Assembly (NCBI GenBank): GCA_027622555.1
Contig: JAQBYJ010000042.1
Coordinates: 1-42,540 of the forward strand
Length of the DNA: 42,540 nucleotides
From: Verrucomicrobiota bacterium
Lineage (GTDB): Bacteria > Verrucomicrobiota > Verrucomicrobiia > Opitutales > UBA2995
Direction of reading: 5' to 3'
Shown here: positions 27,366 to 35,579 of the stretch, piece by piece
Layout of the letters: every line of letters begins with the position of its first letter
Numbering within the stretch: the stretch's first letter is position 1
Notes under the pieces: model-generated
The model's database searches: none
Told to the model about the DNA's origin: nothing
Seen by the model: the letters and a program-made list of their open reading frames with translations, nothing else
Position numbers and translations under genes: made by a program

Positions 27366-28085
27366 ATGATTCCAGCCTTTCAGATACTCGATGCTCAAAA
27401 CACCAAACTTGGAGCACTTGTGCTACGTCGTAGGACCATTGCCGCATTGGATGAGGTGGAAGTCTATGAAGTAAAGCTCGGTGAGGAATTCCTCATGTCC
27501 AGTCTCTTTCCGGAGGCGGAAAAAGAACTGGCCCATCTGGGTTTAGGAAAGTTATCTGACGGATTGTGGGACGTCGTTGTAGGCGGTTTAGGATTGGGCT
27601 ATACGGCTGTTGCCGCTTTGGAAAACAGGTGTGTCAATTCTCTCGTTGTTGTAGAACTCTTCCCTCAAGTAATCGATTGGCATAGGCGAGGTTTGCTTCC
27701 TGTCGGATCCATTTTATGGAATGATCCACGTTGTCGACTTATCGAACAGGACTTCTTTGCGGCCGCACAAGATGGCTCTATTGGCCTTGATCCACATAGC
27801 CCGGGAAAGAAATTTCATGCAATCCTTCTCGATATTGATCACACTCCCAGTCATCAGCTCGACCAGGCGAATGCCGGATTTTACTCAATTGCGGGATTAA
27901 CCGCCATGACTGAACAATTACACGGCGGCGGTGTATTTGGTTTGTGGTCAGATGCGGCACCCGATGCCAGTTTCACTGAAATGCTTCGTTCTGTTTTCAC
28001 AGCTGCGGAAGCCATCGTCGTACCCTTTTACAATCCGATTTTGGATAAAGATTCGTCGAACACGGTTTATTTGGCAGTGAAGTGA
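27366..28085 (+). CDS. Spermidine-synthase-like methyltransferase-fold protein
   Basis: A 239-residue Rossmann-fold protein of the spermidine synthase/SAM-methyltransferase-like group. It shows the nucleotide-binding glycine loop VVVGGLGLGYTA (about 74-85), the acidic VVELFPQVIDW block (about 97-107) and LLDIDHTP (about 156-163). The N-terminus resembles short spermidine-synthase-like proteins that lack a full aminopropyltransferase N-domain. True polyamine synthesis is doubtful because no decarboxylase lies nearby. I place the start at the ATG at 27366 rather than an in-frame TTG at 27327. It is followed by direct repeats and a polypurine tract. Confidence 0.75.
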   Translation: MIPAFQILDAQNTKLGALVLRRRTIAALDEVEVYEVKLGEEFLMSSLFPEAEKELAHLGLGKLSDGLWDVVVGGLGLGYTAVAALENRCVNSLVVVELFPQVIDWHRRGLLPVGSILWNDPRCRLIEQDFFAAAQDGSIGLDPHSPGKKFHAILLDIDHTPSHQLDQANAGFYSIAGLTAMTEQLHGGGVFGLWSDAAPDASFTEMLRSVFTAAEAIVVPFYNPILDKDSSNTVYLAVK

Positions 28086-28109
28086 CACTGACACCTGAAC
28101 ACTGACACC
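28085..28109. repeat. 11-bp perfect direct repeat
   Basis: ACACTGACACC occurs at 28085-28095 and again at 28099-28109, separated by TGA. The first copy overlaps the stop codon of the spermidine-synthase-like gene. Confidence 0.85.
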
Positions 28110-28190
28110 AAAAAAAGGAAAGAGTAGGAGGAAGATCGAGAGTAAGAGTAAGAGTAAGAGTGGGAGGAAGAGGACGGGTAGGAGGACAAA
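28110..28190. repeat. Polypurine tract with AGAGTA hexamer repeats
   Basis: About 80 bp in which the plus strand is almost only A and G, with scattered T and very little C. Its core is 3.8 copies of AGAGTA at 28139-28162. It lies between two convergent genes. It could form triplex or slipped structures, or simply be expanded low-complexity DNA; no function is shown. Confidence 0.85.
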
Positions 28191-28196
28191 ACTCCT

Positions 28197-28373
28197 TTAC
28201 GACTCTGCTCTCACGTCCAACCACGGTGGTTCATTCTCGTCCTCCCAAGTAGCTGAAATAGCGATTGGACGGCAACAAACTTCACAATCCAGAACGAGCT
28301 CAACCGATTCTTCCGAGTAGGGAATCTCCTCGATATCAATTTGTTCCCAGCAGTAGGGACACGTAATATCCAT
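28197..28373 (-). CDS. CPXCG-motif cysteine-rich small protein
   Basis: A 58-residue protein that reads cleanly from the ATG at 28373. It starts with MDITCPYCWEQIDIE and has a second cysteine group in DCEVCCRPIAI, so the pattern is CxxC at residues 5-8 and CxxCC from residue 30. This matches the Cys_rich_CPXG family (PF14255), small zinc-ribbon-like proteins of unknown function that are usually 55-65 residues long. Here the glycine of CPYCG is tryptophan (CPYCW). The C-terminal half is acidic with EPPWLD. It lies 7 bp before the end of the molybdenum hydroxylase large-subunit gene on the same strand, so it may be the last gene of that operon. Confidence 0.85.
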   Translation of the reverse strand: MDITCPYCWEQIDIEEIPYSEESVELVLDCEVCCRPIAISATWEDENEPPWLDVRAES

Positions 28374-28380
28374 AATTCCC

Positions 28381-30672
28381 CTAGGCTAATTGATCTTTGA
28401 TGGGTAGTTGTCTGATTCTTTTTCCAGTTGCTGCGAAAATTGCATTACACAGAGCAGGAGCAACCGGTGGAACACCCGGTTCACCTACCCCTCCCAGCTC
28501 CTTAATATCACCAGGATCTACCAGATGAACGGAGATCGATTTCGGGGCTAAGGAGATTCTTGGAACTTGGTAATCATGAAAGTTGCTTTGTTCAGCGCTT
28601 CCATTTTTGAAGCTTACTTCCCCGATGGCGGCCAGACCGATTCCCATCACGCAGGATCCCTCCATTTGGGAGCGAATACGATCGGGGTTGATTTGCGGGC
28701 CACAATCGATCGCCATGGTCGCGTTGTGTATGATCAACTGTCCTCCGCTTTTGACTTCAACATCCAGAACGCAGGCGACGTAGGAAACAAAACTGTAGTG
28801 AACTGCGAAACCCATACCACGGCCCTTCGGGTGCTTTTTACCCCAACCGGCTTCCTTGGCTGCGGTTTGAACGACCTTCCGCAAACGACCGGTGTCGACT
28901 GGATACAGTTTCGGGTTTTCTCCGTGATTCCAATCGTCGGCCATTGCGATAGGTTCGATTTTGCGATCCTTGCCCAGAAGATTCAGATAGAACTTCAGGT
29001 GATCCTTGCCCGCTTCGTGAGCCAGTTCACTTATGAAACTTTGCACGGCAAAACCGTGAGGAATATTGGATACGGAGCGAAACCATCCGATGCGTGTGTG
29101 TGCATCAATGCCCGGATTTTCGATGCGGATATTTGCCACATCGAAAGGAATATTTGCATGACCCATGCCGCTCTCGACGTTGAATTGGTGCCTTTGATCC
29201 GGTGCGAAAATGGACATGATGGTTGGAGCGACGGAGCGGTGCAGCCAGCCTGTGGTATTTCCCTTCTTATCCAAGCTTGCTTCCAGGTGCTCTCCGGAAA
29301 CGGTATGAAAATAGTCGTGTTTTACATCATCTTCACGGGTCCACTGAACTCGTACAGGACGGCCTTTAAATGATTTGGCGATCTCGACTGCTTCATTAAT
29401 GAAGTCAGCTTTCGATTTTCTACCAAAACCACCACCGAGTAAGGTAACGTTGACGCGTGTCTTTTCTAACGGAAGGCCAGTGCGTTCTGCAATATTTGTG
29501 CGTGCAGCTTGAGGTGCCTGCGTCGGAGCCCATACTTCGAGAAAGTCATCCGTCAGCAAAGCGGTTGCCACAGGTGGTTCCATGGGAGCGTGACCAATGT
29601 GTGGCAGGTAGTAACTTGCGGAATGTTTTTTGTGTGCCTTGGAAAAAGCGTTTTCCACATCACCATCGTCCCGAATTACTTTCCCCGGGTTTTCTGAAGC
29701 ACTGATCAGGCTCTGATGATATGTTTTTGAGTCATAACTGTCGTTTGGACTACTGCTCCACTTTACCTTGAGTGCATTGCGACCTTGAATGGCTGCCCAG
29801 GTATTTTCTGCAACCACGGCGATTCCACCTAGAGGAAGAAAGTTTGAAGGTGCGGTGGCACCATCGATTTCCAATACTTTCAAGACACCTTTAACTTTTA
29901 AGGTATCTGAAGCGTCATAGGATTCGGCTTTACTGCCAAAGACAGGTGGGCGGGCGATCACAGCGTAAACCATATCGTCCAGACGAATATCTGCCCCGAA
30001 GTTTGCCTTCCCTGAAACGATATCCATGCCGTCGAAACTCAACCTCTGATTCTTGCCGATAAATCGGAAATCTTTTTCACTCTTGAGTGTGACTGAGTTG
30101 TTGTCGGGCACCGTTTGACTGCCCATGGACGATGCCAGTTCCCCATAGCCGATTTCGCGACGGCTCTTCTTGTGCACAACCTTATGATTGGACGCTTTTA
30201 CCTGGGATACCGGGACCTTCCACTTGGAGGCCGCTGCTTGTTCCAGCATAGTTCTGGCCGTTGCGCCACAGCGACGCATGGGCATAAACCAATGGCGCAT
30301 ACTGCGTGAGCCGTCGGTGTCCTGATTGCCAAATGTATCCTGATCACCAATCGCTTGAACGATTCGACACTGTTCCCAGTCAGCTTCTAGTTCATCAGCC
30401 AGGACCAGGGCGAGGCTGGTGCGAATACCTTGACCCATTTCGGAACGGGTACAGGTGATATCTATCGTTCCATCTGCGTGGATTTGCACAAAGAGCTTCG
30501 GGTCCTCCGCTGTTCCTCCGGGCATGCCATCGGCACCGAATTTCGGTTCGTCCTGAGACCAACTCCAGTTAGCCGTGAGAAGCATGGCACCTGTGGCACT
30601 TACACCTTTTATAAAATTGCGGCGGTCAAGACTGCGGTTGGCGAATGAGAAATGGTTGAAAGAGGGCTTCAT
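28381..30672 (-). CDS. Molybdopterin-binding large subunit, xanthine dehydrogenase family (IorB-like)
   Basis: A 763-residue molybdenum-cofactor subunit of the aldehyde oxidoreductase/isoquinoline 1-oxidoreductase beta type. A Tat leader RRNFIKGVSATGAMLL starts near residue 17, so it is exported folded with cofactor. Family features are the GGGFGRKSKADFI block (about 414-426) and the near-C-terminal GVGEPGVPPVAPALCNAIF, where the glutamate is the likely catalytic base. It hydroxylates a heterocycle or oxidises an aldehyde using water; the substrate is unknown. Its ATG overlaps the iron-sulfur subunit stop by 4 bp, and AAGGAG lies 8 bp upstream, which indicates coupling. There is no FAD subunit gene, as expected for the periplasmic IorAB-type that passes electrons to cytochromes or cupredoxins. 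Confidence 0.93.
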   Translation of the reverse strand: MKPSFNHFSFANRSLDRRNFIKGVSATGAMLLTANWSWSQDEPKFGADGMPGGTAEDPKLFVQIHADGTIDITCTRSEMGQGIRTSLALVLADELEADWEQCRIVQAIGDQDTFGNQDTDGSRSMRHWFMPMRRCGATARTMLEQAAASKWKVPVSQVKASNHKVVHKKSRREIGYGELASSMGSQTVPDNNSVTLKSEKDFRFIGKNQRLSFDGMDIVSGKANFGADIRLDDMVYAVIARPPVFGSKAESYDASDTLKVKGVLKVLEIDGATAPSNFLPLGGIAVVAENTWAAIQGRNALKVKWSSSPNDSYDSKTYHQSLISASENPGKVIRDDGDVENAFSKAHKKHSASYYLPHIGHAPMEPPVATALLTDDFLEVWAPTQAPQAARTNIAERTGLPLEKTRVNVTLLGGGFGRKSKADFINEAVEIAKSFKGRPVRVQWTREDDVKHDYFHTVSGEHLEASLDKKGNTTGWLHRSVAPTIMSIFAPDQRHQFNVESGMGHANIPFDVANIRIENPGIDAHTRIGWFRSVSNIPHGFAVQSFISELAHEAGKDHLKFYLNLLGKDRKIEPIAMADDWNHGENPKLYPVDTGRLRKVVQTAAKEAGWGKKHPKGRGMGFAVHYSFVSYVACVLDVEVKSGGQLIIHNATMAIDCGPQINPDRIRSQMEGSCVMGIGLAAIGEVSFKNGSAEQSNFHDYQVPRISLAPKSISVHLVDPGDIKELGGVGEPGVPPVAPALCNAIFAATGKRIRQLPIKDQLA

Positions 30673-31139
30673 GCTGAAACTCCTTTCATCTTGGCAGATG
30701 CGGTGTGAATGGCGGTCTTAATGCGATTGTAGGTTCCACAGCGGCAGATGTTACCGACCATAGCGGATTCAATCTCGTCATCATTCGGAGTCGCGTTACT
30801 TTGCAAGAGTGCTGTGGCCGACATAACTTGGCCGCATTGGCAGTAGCCGCATTGGGGAACACCTTCTTCGACCCAAGCTTCCTGTACCTGTTTGCCAATC
30901 GGATCATCTGCTATGCCTTCGATGGTTGTGATTTTTTGGTCCTTGGCTGATGCGATTGTCGTGATGCATGCCCTGATTGGAGCACCATCCAGATGCATGG
31001 TGCACGCGCCACATTGGCCGATGCCACAACCAAATTTTGTTCCTGTGAACCCGAGAACGTCGCGGATAGCCCAGAGTAAGGGCATATCGTTCGGAACATC
31101 CAGTTTATGGGTTTTACCATTTAGGGAAATTATATGCAT
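30669..31139 (-). CDS. [2Fe-2S] subunit of molybdenum hydroxylase (IorA-like)
   Basis: A 156-residue iron-sulfur subunit. The plant-type [2Fe-2S] cluster is bound by CGIGQCGACTMH and the later cysteine in APIRAC (about 38-60). The second cluster is in the helical domain, by CGYCQCGQ (about 98-105) and CRCGTYNRI (about 133-141). It moves electrons from the molybdenum centre of the partner subunit to an external acceptor. It has no leader of its own, so it is probably carried out with the Tat-bearing large subunit. It is the first gene of the pair. Confidence 0.94.
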   Translation of the reverse strand: MHIISLNGKTHKLDVPNDMPLLWAIRDVLGFTGTKFGCGIGQCGACTMHLDGAPIRACITTIASAKDQKITTIEGIADDPIGKQVQEAWVEEGVPQCGYCQCGQVMSATALLQSNATPNDDEIESAMVGNICRCGTYNRIKTAIHTASAKMKGVSA

Positions 31140-31263
31140 GAGAAGAACTGATGGGTTAAATATGAGTGGTTTACAGGGTCGGATTGAAGACAGATTGCAT
31201 GGTGGTGAGAATTGTTCGAACAGGCAAACTCAATCTGGAAAGAATCGACAACGATCTTAAATG

Positions 31264-31396
31264 GTAGGGCCACAGCATCCTTGCTGTGCCGCGTGTTCCT
31301 TGTTGTCCTTCGGCAGGGCGAGGACGCTCTTGCCCTGCCGAATGATGGCCTCCGGTTGTGAGATCCGCCTCTGCTAGGCAACGGCGAGTCAGGCGG
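31264..31396. repeat. Cluster of three hairpin-forming intergenic sequences
   Basis: Three inverted repeats lie in 130 bp between the sulfatase at 31411 and the iron-sulfur subunit gene. The first is CACAGCA-tcct-TGCTGTG (31271-31288), preceded by TAGGGC. The second is TTCGGCAGGGC with GCCCTGCCGAA (31309-31319 and 31332-31342). The third is CCGCCT with AGGCGG (31365-31370 and 31391-31396). None has a T-run. They look like palindromic intergenic repeats and may also slow transcription of the sulfatase gene. Confidence 0.55.
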
Positions 31397-31410
31397 GTAT
31401 GTTTGAAAAA

Positions 31411-32937
31411 CTATTCAGTCTTTCGCTTCGCTGCCGGATTTTTCCACCAGCCCGTTGCCTTGGTAGTGCTCGTCACAAACCATTCGTGAAGTACCTGGCG
31501 AAGACCTGCTTTCACTTCTGCATAATCCGGTGAGCTCCAAACGTCTTTGATTTCGTCTGGATCATTTTCCAGATCAAATAATTGGCCGGCATCTTTTCCT
31601 ATATACTCAACCAGTTTATAGCGTTTGTTCCGCACCATCAATGAGTGATCAAGATCTTGAAGCATGAGGTCCTGGGCATGTTCAGAAAAGACATACTCAC
31701 GTTCTTCGGCCTTAGGGTCATCTTCAAGAAAAGGCATTAAGGATTTGGCTTCCATTTTTACTGGTGGCTCAAGACCCGCCAGTTCGAGGATAGTCGGGCC
31801 TATGTCGAACCACTGTGTCAGTGCTTCGACCTTTCGCCCGCCTTTATAGCGGTCGGGACTCCAAACCACTAGAGGTACGCGAACCGAAGAATCGTACATG
31901 GTCCATTTTTCAACCAACCCGTGATCTCCCAGGCAATCGCCATGATCGGAAGAAAAGATAACCACGGAATTTTCAAGAACGCCGGTTTCTTCGAGTCGTT
32001 TAAGGATCTTACCGATGCTCTCATCGATCATGGTAACATTGGCCAGGTAGTAAGCCCGCTGTAGTTTTCGTGCTTCGTCCGACGCGTGTGGATCAAAGTC
32101 TATAGAGTCAGCGAAACGCTGGGTGAGGCGTTTGCGAAAGGAATCAAGCGTCTCGGGTTGTGCATCCATTTCCTCCTGGGTCACTGGAAGAATAGGAAGG
32201 TCTTTTTCCATATACTCCTTCGTATAGCGCTCAACAGGATCAAAGGGTGGGTGGGGTCCCGGAAAACCGATTTGTAGAAACAGTGGCTCGTCATCAACGG
32301 CTGGCTGTTTCTCCTTGTCGATCCATTGCATAAGTTTGGAATTGTCTGCCCCGTAAGGTGATTTGTTAATCCAGCGAAGCGCCATGTCGCCGACAAACGT
32401 ATCGGGATGGAGGTCCTCGGGGAGTTTCCACTCATAAGCTCCCTGGCGTTCTTTGGTGTCGGGCCAATCCCGATAAAAGGGTTTCTCAGGTCTGTCGAAA
32501 CCTCGTAGATCCAGGGCCTTGTCCCACTCATCTTCAAAAATGTGCTGGGAGCCTTTCCACATAAGTTCTGACTCGCGGCGTTGTTTATTCTCAACGACAA
32601 AGCGCTCGTGAAATCCGTGAAGCTCGTTGTAAGGATCGCAATGCATCTTACCAATGTTCACACAATAATAGCCGTTGTCTTTCAGGTCTTGCACCCAGGT
32701 TCGAGGCCAGGGGTCGTTGTTTTTAAGCGCACCTGAGTTGTGTGGAAAGTAGCCTGTAAATAGGCTGGCCCTTGACGGCCCACAGGACGGTGCCGTCACA
32801 TGGCACTGGGAGAACGCGACGCCTTCATTCACCAGTTTGTCCAGATGGGGCGTGTTAACGTGTGGAAATCCGAGAGCCGCGATTGTTTCGTAGCGTTGCT
32901 GGTCGGTGATTATAAGAATGATATTGGGGCGTTTCAT
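31411..32937 (-). CDS. Sulfatase without signal peptide
   Basis: A 508-residue formylglycine-type sulfatase. It starts directly with the metal-binding strand (MKRPNIILIITDQQRYE), so no export signal is seen and the enzyme is likely cytoplasmic, or the true start is elsewhere. The formylglycine motif is CGPSR at 52-56, followed by the GKMHCDP and SSDHGDCLGDHGL active-site segments. The sequence pattern resembles choline-sulfatase/arylsulfatase-type members. A cytosolic sulfatase would act on small imported sulfated sugars or sulfate esters. It is single in its transcript as far as I can see. Confidence 0.9.
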   Translation of the reverse strand: MKRPNIILIITDQQRYETIAALGFPHVNTPHLDKLVNEGVAFSQCHVTAPSCGPSRASLFTGYFPHNSGALKNNDPWPRTWVQDLKDNGYYCVNIGKMHCDPYNELHGFHERFVVENKQRRESELMWKGSQHIFEDEWDKALDLRGFDRPEKPFYRDWPDTKERQGAYEWKLPEDLHPDTFVGDMALRWINKSPYGADNSKLMQWIDKEKQPAVDDEPLFLQIGFPGPHPPFDPVERYTKEYMEKDLPILPVTQEEMDAQPETLDSFRKRLTQRFADSIDFDPHASDEARKLQRAYYLANVTMIDESIGKILKRLEETGVLENSVVIFSSDHGDCLGDHGLVEKWTMYDSSVRVPLVVWSPDRYKGGRKVEALTQWFDIGPTILELAGLEPPVKMEAKSLMPFLEDDPKAEEREYVFSEHAQDLMLQDLDHSLMVRNKRYKLVEYIGKDAGQLFDLENDPDEIKDVWSSPDYAEVKAGLRQVLHEWFVTSTTKATGWWKNPAAKRKTE

Positions 32938-33070
32938 GAGAAAAATTTATTATTGGGGTTAAATAGTCTCGAACAAGGTTCCAGCTAGACCTTGTTTATT
33001 GGAAAATGTAGGAGCAATTTTAATCGCGAGTCGATTTCAAAATAATGCTGAATAAACTCCTGATGGTGTG

Positions 33071-34264
33071 TTAGTTTTGCAGACCATCGAGGATGACCTG
33101 CCACAATGGATTATTATGGCGATTGACCATTTCGTAGTGCGACTTGCCCGCGTCTATTCCCTCCCAATATTTCCACCCAAGTTTCTCAGTGCCCAACTCG
33201 TAATCCATGCCATCCCAGGATCCGGACCGGAAGCTGTAAAAGGCCCAGTGCCAATCGTTCTCATTCATCAACTGTATTACATCTGTGAGGTATTGCTGTG
33301 CTCCATCTACTTGCCGGTTGCAGCCAATTTCAGCTGAGACGATTTGTTTATTTGGAATTTGATGTCGCTTGGCCCAATTGTGAACGGGCTCAAACTGTTT
33401 TGCCAGATCTTCACGCGTCCATGGAACTGTCTTGTCTCCGTCGCCTGTTGGCATTTTGTCTGGGTAGGAAAAACGACCGTTATTTATGCGAAAGGTAGAA
33501 AAAGTCCAGGGATCGTAAAAATGAAACGCGTACAAAATTCCATTTCCCTTCACGGGCTGGAAGAAATCGAATCCCTGAGCATTGGCATGAAATCGGGCAT
33601 CGAACATGACGGGCGTTTTCGAATCTACCTGACGGACGGCATCGACCATTGTTTGATAAAAAAGGTGGAGGTCGGCTGCGGTTCCCTTGTTTATTTTTAG
33701 CCAGGTTTCAAATTCCTCGGCCCGGCCGCTCTGAAAACCATCTTTTCTCTCGGGATGCGGTTCGTTTATTATGTTGTAGCCAACCACAGCTGGGTGATCT
33801 TTCAGCTCAGTTGCAAGGTCGGTCCAAAATTGAGCACACTGATCGTGATAGTCGAAGTCTTCCCATAGCCGAAAATCAAACTCGCCGTTGTTGTGCTGCC
33901 GCCAACGTGCCCCCGGTATTCCGAAAAAAGTGATAACCACTTTGACGTTGGTTTGTGCTGCTCGATCAAGAACGGCTTTGAACAGGGCAAGGTCATTGGG
34001 TGGAATTCCTGAATACTGGTCAATGTCACCAATGAGGAAGTCCTTGCTGTCTGACTTCATATCCGCAGGAGACAATCGGATGTATTCGATTCCGAAACTC
34101 TCCGCTGCTTGAAACCATTCCAGGGTCCCTTCGTTGGCATCTCCATTTGCACCCTTTCTTTGGTTATCCCAGAATGAGAGTTTTGCGTTATCTGCCTTCT
34201 GACCGCAGCCGACGATGAACGCTACAAGTACTATTGAGAATAGCGATTTCAGGTTGAGTTGCAT
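33071..34264 (-). CDS. GH5-like cellulase-family lipoprotein
   Basis: A 397-residue protein with a lipoprotein signal ending in a lipobox (IVGC, Cys20). The GH5 TIM barrel shows the acid/base NEP (Glu168 in NIINEPHPE), HFYDPW (about 248-253) and the nucleophile SAEIG (Glu312). GH5 enzymes cleave beta-1,4 glucans, mannans and related polymers with retention; which polymer is not visible here. The lipid anchor would place it on the outer or inner membrane facing the periplasm or the medium. A lipoprotein gene with two Dabb domains lies upstream on the same strand. The REP-like pair lies between them. Confidence 0.88.
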   Translation of the reverse strand: MQLNLKSLFSIVLVAFIVGCGQKADNAKLSFWDNQRKGANGDANEGTLEWFQAAESFGIEYIRLSPADMKSDSKDFLIGDIDQYSGIPPNDLALFKAVLDRAAQTNVKVVITFFGIPGARWRQHNNGEFDFRLWEDFDYHDQCAQFWTDLATELKDHPAVVGYNIINEPHPERKDGFQSGRAEEFETWLKINKGTAADLHLFYQTMVDAVRQVDSKTPVMFDARFHANAQGFDFFQPVKGNGILYAFHFYDPWTFSTFRINNGRFSYPDKMPTGDGDKTVPWTREDLAKQFEPVHNWAKRHQIPNKQIVSAEIGCNRQVDGAQQYLTDVIQLMNENDWHWAFYSFRSGSWDGMDYELGTEKLGWKYWEGIDAGKSHYEMVNRHNNPLWQVILDGLQN

Positions 34265-34313
34265 AGTGGGTGTCTGCGTGAAATTCCGTCGAGTCGATGT
34301 CAGACTTTTTGTG

Positions 34314-34391
34314 TTCGAATCGCCACCAAGGTGGCTCCTACACTTCGACTATCGATCCATAAACTGTAGGAGTTAGCTTGCTGACGATTTT
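34314..34391. repeat. Inverted pair of REP-like elements
   Basis: Two related short elements face each other. Reading the left one on the minus strand gives TGTAGGAG, the palindrome GCCACC-tt-GGTGGC, then GATT. The right one on the plus strand gives TGTAGGAG, the palindrome GTTAGC-tt-GCTGAC (one T-G pair), then GATT. The left covers 34314-34342 and the right 34365-34391. A short head followed by a palindrome, in inverted pairs, is the form of REP/REPIN sequences moved by RAYT transposases in other bacteria. Confidence 0.65.
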
Positions 34392-34396
34392 GTATT

Positions 34397-35122
34397 TTAT
34401 TTTCCGTTGAAAAAGTCGAACACCAACACCTTCTCAACATTCGGTCTAACGATGCCTCCAAACTCCTTATGGGACGGATGGGGTATGTAGGCGGCACGAC
34501 CTGCCTCGTTTTCAAAGGTGACGAGAAAGCAATGTGAGTAACCGTCATCCAATCCTTCAGGGCTGTTGTTGGTGCCCCATTCATAGGCTGCGATTTCAGG
34601 GATGTCCCCGGGTAAGGAAGTGAACTTGGTTTGAATCGCCGATAACGACTCGTCGGTCGTACCTTCTTTTAGATCAAACAGTACCACGTGACGAAGTTTT
34701 CCGTCCGTGTCGGATACTCCTTGTGAATCGGTCGCCCAGAAGTCCACCACGGTTCCTTTGTCCAGCGACGGCAAGAGTAATTCAACAAACTCCTTATGCG
34801 CCGGGTGGGGGAGGTACTCTGCCCGTCCTGCGTCATCCGCAAAGCTAACCAAAAAACAATGGGTAAACCCATTCGCTTTCCCTTCAATGCTGGCATCGGT
34901 TCCCCATTGATAATCTACGATCGAGGAAATCTTTTTCGGTAGATCTGAGAATGCCTCTACAATGGTATTAACTTGGGCCGGTGTGGCCGCGTCTTTGAAT
35001 TTAAACAGCACTACATGGCGGAGTAATGGAGCAGTTGTAGATGAGGATTCAGTATCAGAGGATGGTGTGCAACCAAAGGTCATAATGAGTATTGAAATAA
35101 GTGTGAGTCGCTGAGTGAGCAT
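34397..35122 (-). CDS. Lipoprotein with two Dabb (A/B barrel) domains
   Basis: A 241-residue protein with a lipobox-like end of the signal (MTFGC, Cys18). Two tandem Dabb (stress-responsive A/B barrel, PF07876) domains follow, about 34-130 and 142-238. Each contains the same ordered landmarks: LRHVVLFKFKD or LRHVVLFDLKE, then YQWGTDAS or YEWGTNNS, FTHCFLVSF or YSHCFLVTF, and HPAHKEF or HPSHKEF. The copies clearly arose by internal duplication. Dabb domains form dimeric ferredoxin-like barrels; a double copy would make an intramolecular barrel. The function is not established. Confidence 0.88.
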   Translation of the reverse strand: MLTQRLTLISILIMTFGCTPSSDTESSSTTAPLLRHVVLFKFKDAATPAQVNTIVEAFSDLPKKISSIVDYQWGTDASIEGKANGFTHCFLVSFADDAGRAEYLPHPAHKEFVELLLPSLDKGTVVDFWATDSQGVSDTDGKLRHVVLFDLKEGTTDESLSAIQTKFTSLPGDIPEIAAYEWGTNNSPEGLDDGYSHCFLVTFENEAGRAAYIPHPSHKEFGGIVRPNVEKVLVFDFFNGK

Positions 35123-35233
35123 GGTAATAGGGATTATTGATTTTTTTGAAGTAGAGTGAACCTGAGTAAACAGTGCTTGAGGGACAAGTTATAAGTGGAA
35201 AAATTCTCCATCGAGTGCTGATATCAAAAACTT

Positions 35234-35536
35234 TTAGGAACCTAATTCTTTTGTAGCGAGACGTTTAGATTTAATCGAAAAGTAGAATGGGAAAACGACC
35301 AAACCTAGTGTTATTATTACTGTTATTGAGAGAAGGAATTTAACATCGCCTATGAGTCTTATCTTGGATGTGTTTTCGAAAAAGGCTTCACCTACCATTA
35401 GAGCAAATCCCGGCCAAACACCAAAGATTATTGAACCAACCAGAATTGGGAAGATCACCAGAGCGGCGGTAGGATCATTGTTCTTCTTTGTCAGTCCAGG
35501 ACGAAAAAACTCGTACAAAAAAATCACTAAAACCAT
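35234..35536 (-). CDS. Small membrane protein of unknown function
   Basis: A 100-residue protein that I do not recognise. It has about three hydrophobic segments: an N-terminal one (MVLVIFLYEFF), one at about 25-47 (ALVIFPILVGSIIFGVWPGF) and one at about 66-87 (VKFLLSITVIITLGLVVFPF). The tail is lysine/arginine-rich (IKSKRLATKELGS), consistent with a cytoplasmic C-terminus. A stop codon lies a few codons before the ATG, so the start is well bounded. It stands between a sulfatase and the double-Dabb lipoprotein gene. It is hypothetical but its composition looks like a real membrane protein. Confidence 0.5.
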   Translation of the reverse strand: MVLVIFLYEFFRPGLTKKNNDPTAALVIFPILVGSIIFGVWPGFALMVGEAFFENTSKIRLIGDVKFLLSITVIITLGLVVFPFYFSIKSKRLATKELGS

Positions 35537-35579
35537 GAGCCAGATGGTAGAATCTTTCGGCTAATCTTCTCAATTAGAG

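Noticed and set aside
28139-28162. AGAGTA repeats as a CRISPR-like array
   Set aside because: The units are six bases long with no spacers; this is simple low-complexity DNA.
28567-29373. 268-residue plus-strand frame opposite the molybdenum hydroxylase
   Set aside because: It is antisense to a strongly supported gene and shows no domain pattern.
31309-31342. Strong hairpin as a terminator for the sulfatase ending at 31411
   Set aside because: No T-run follows on the minus strand, and the stem sits in a group of repeat-like stems.
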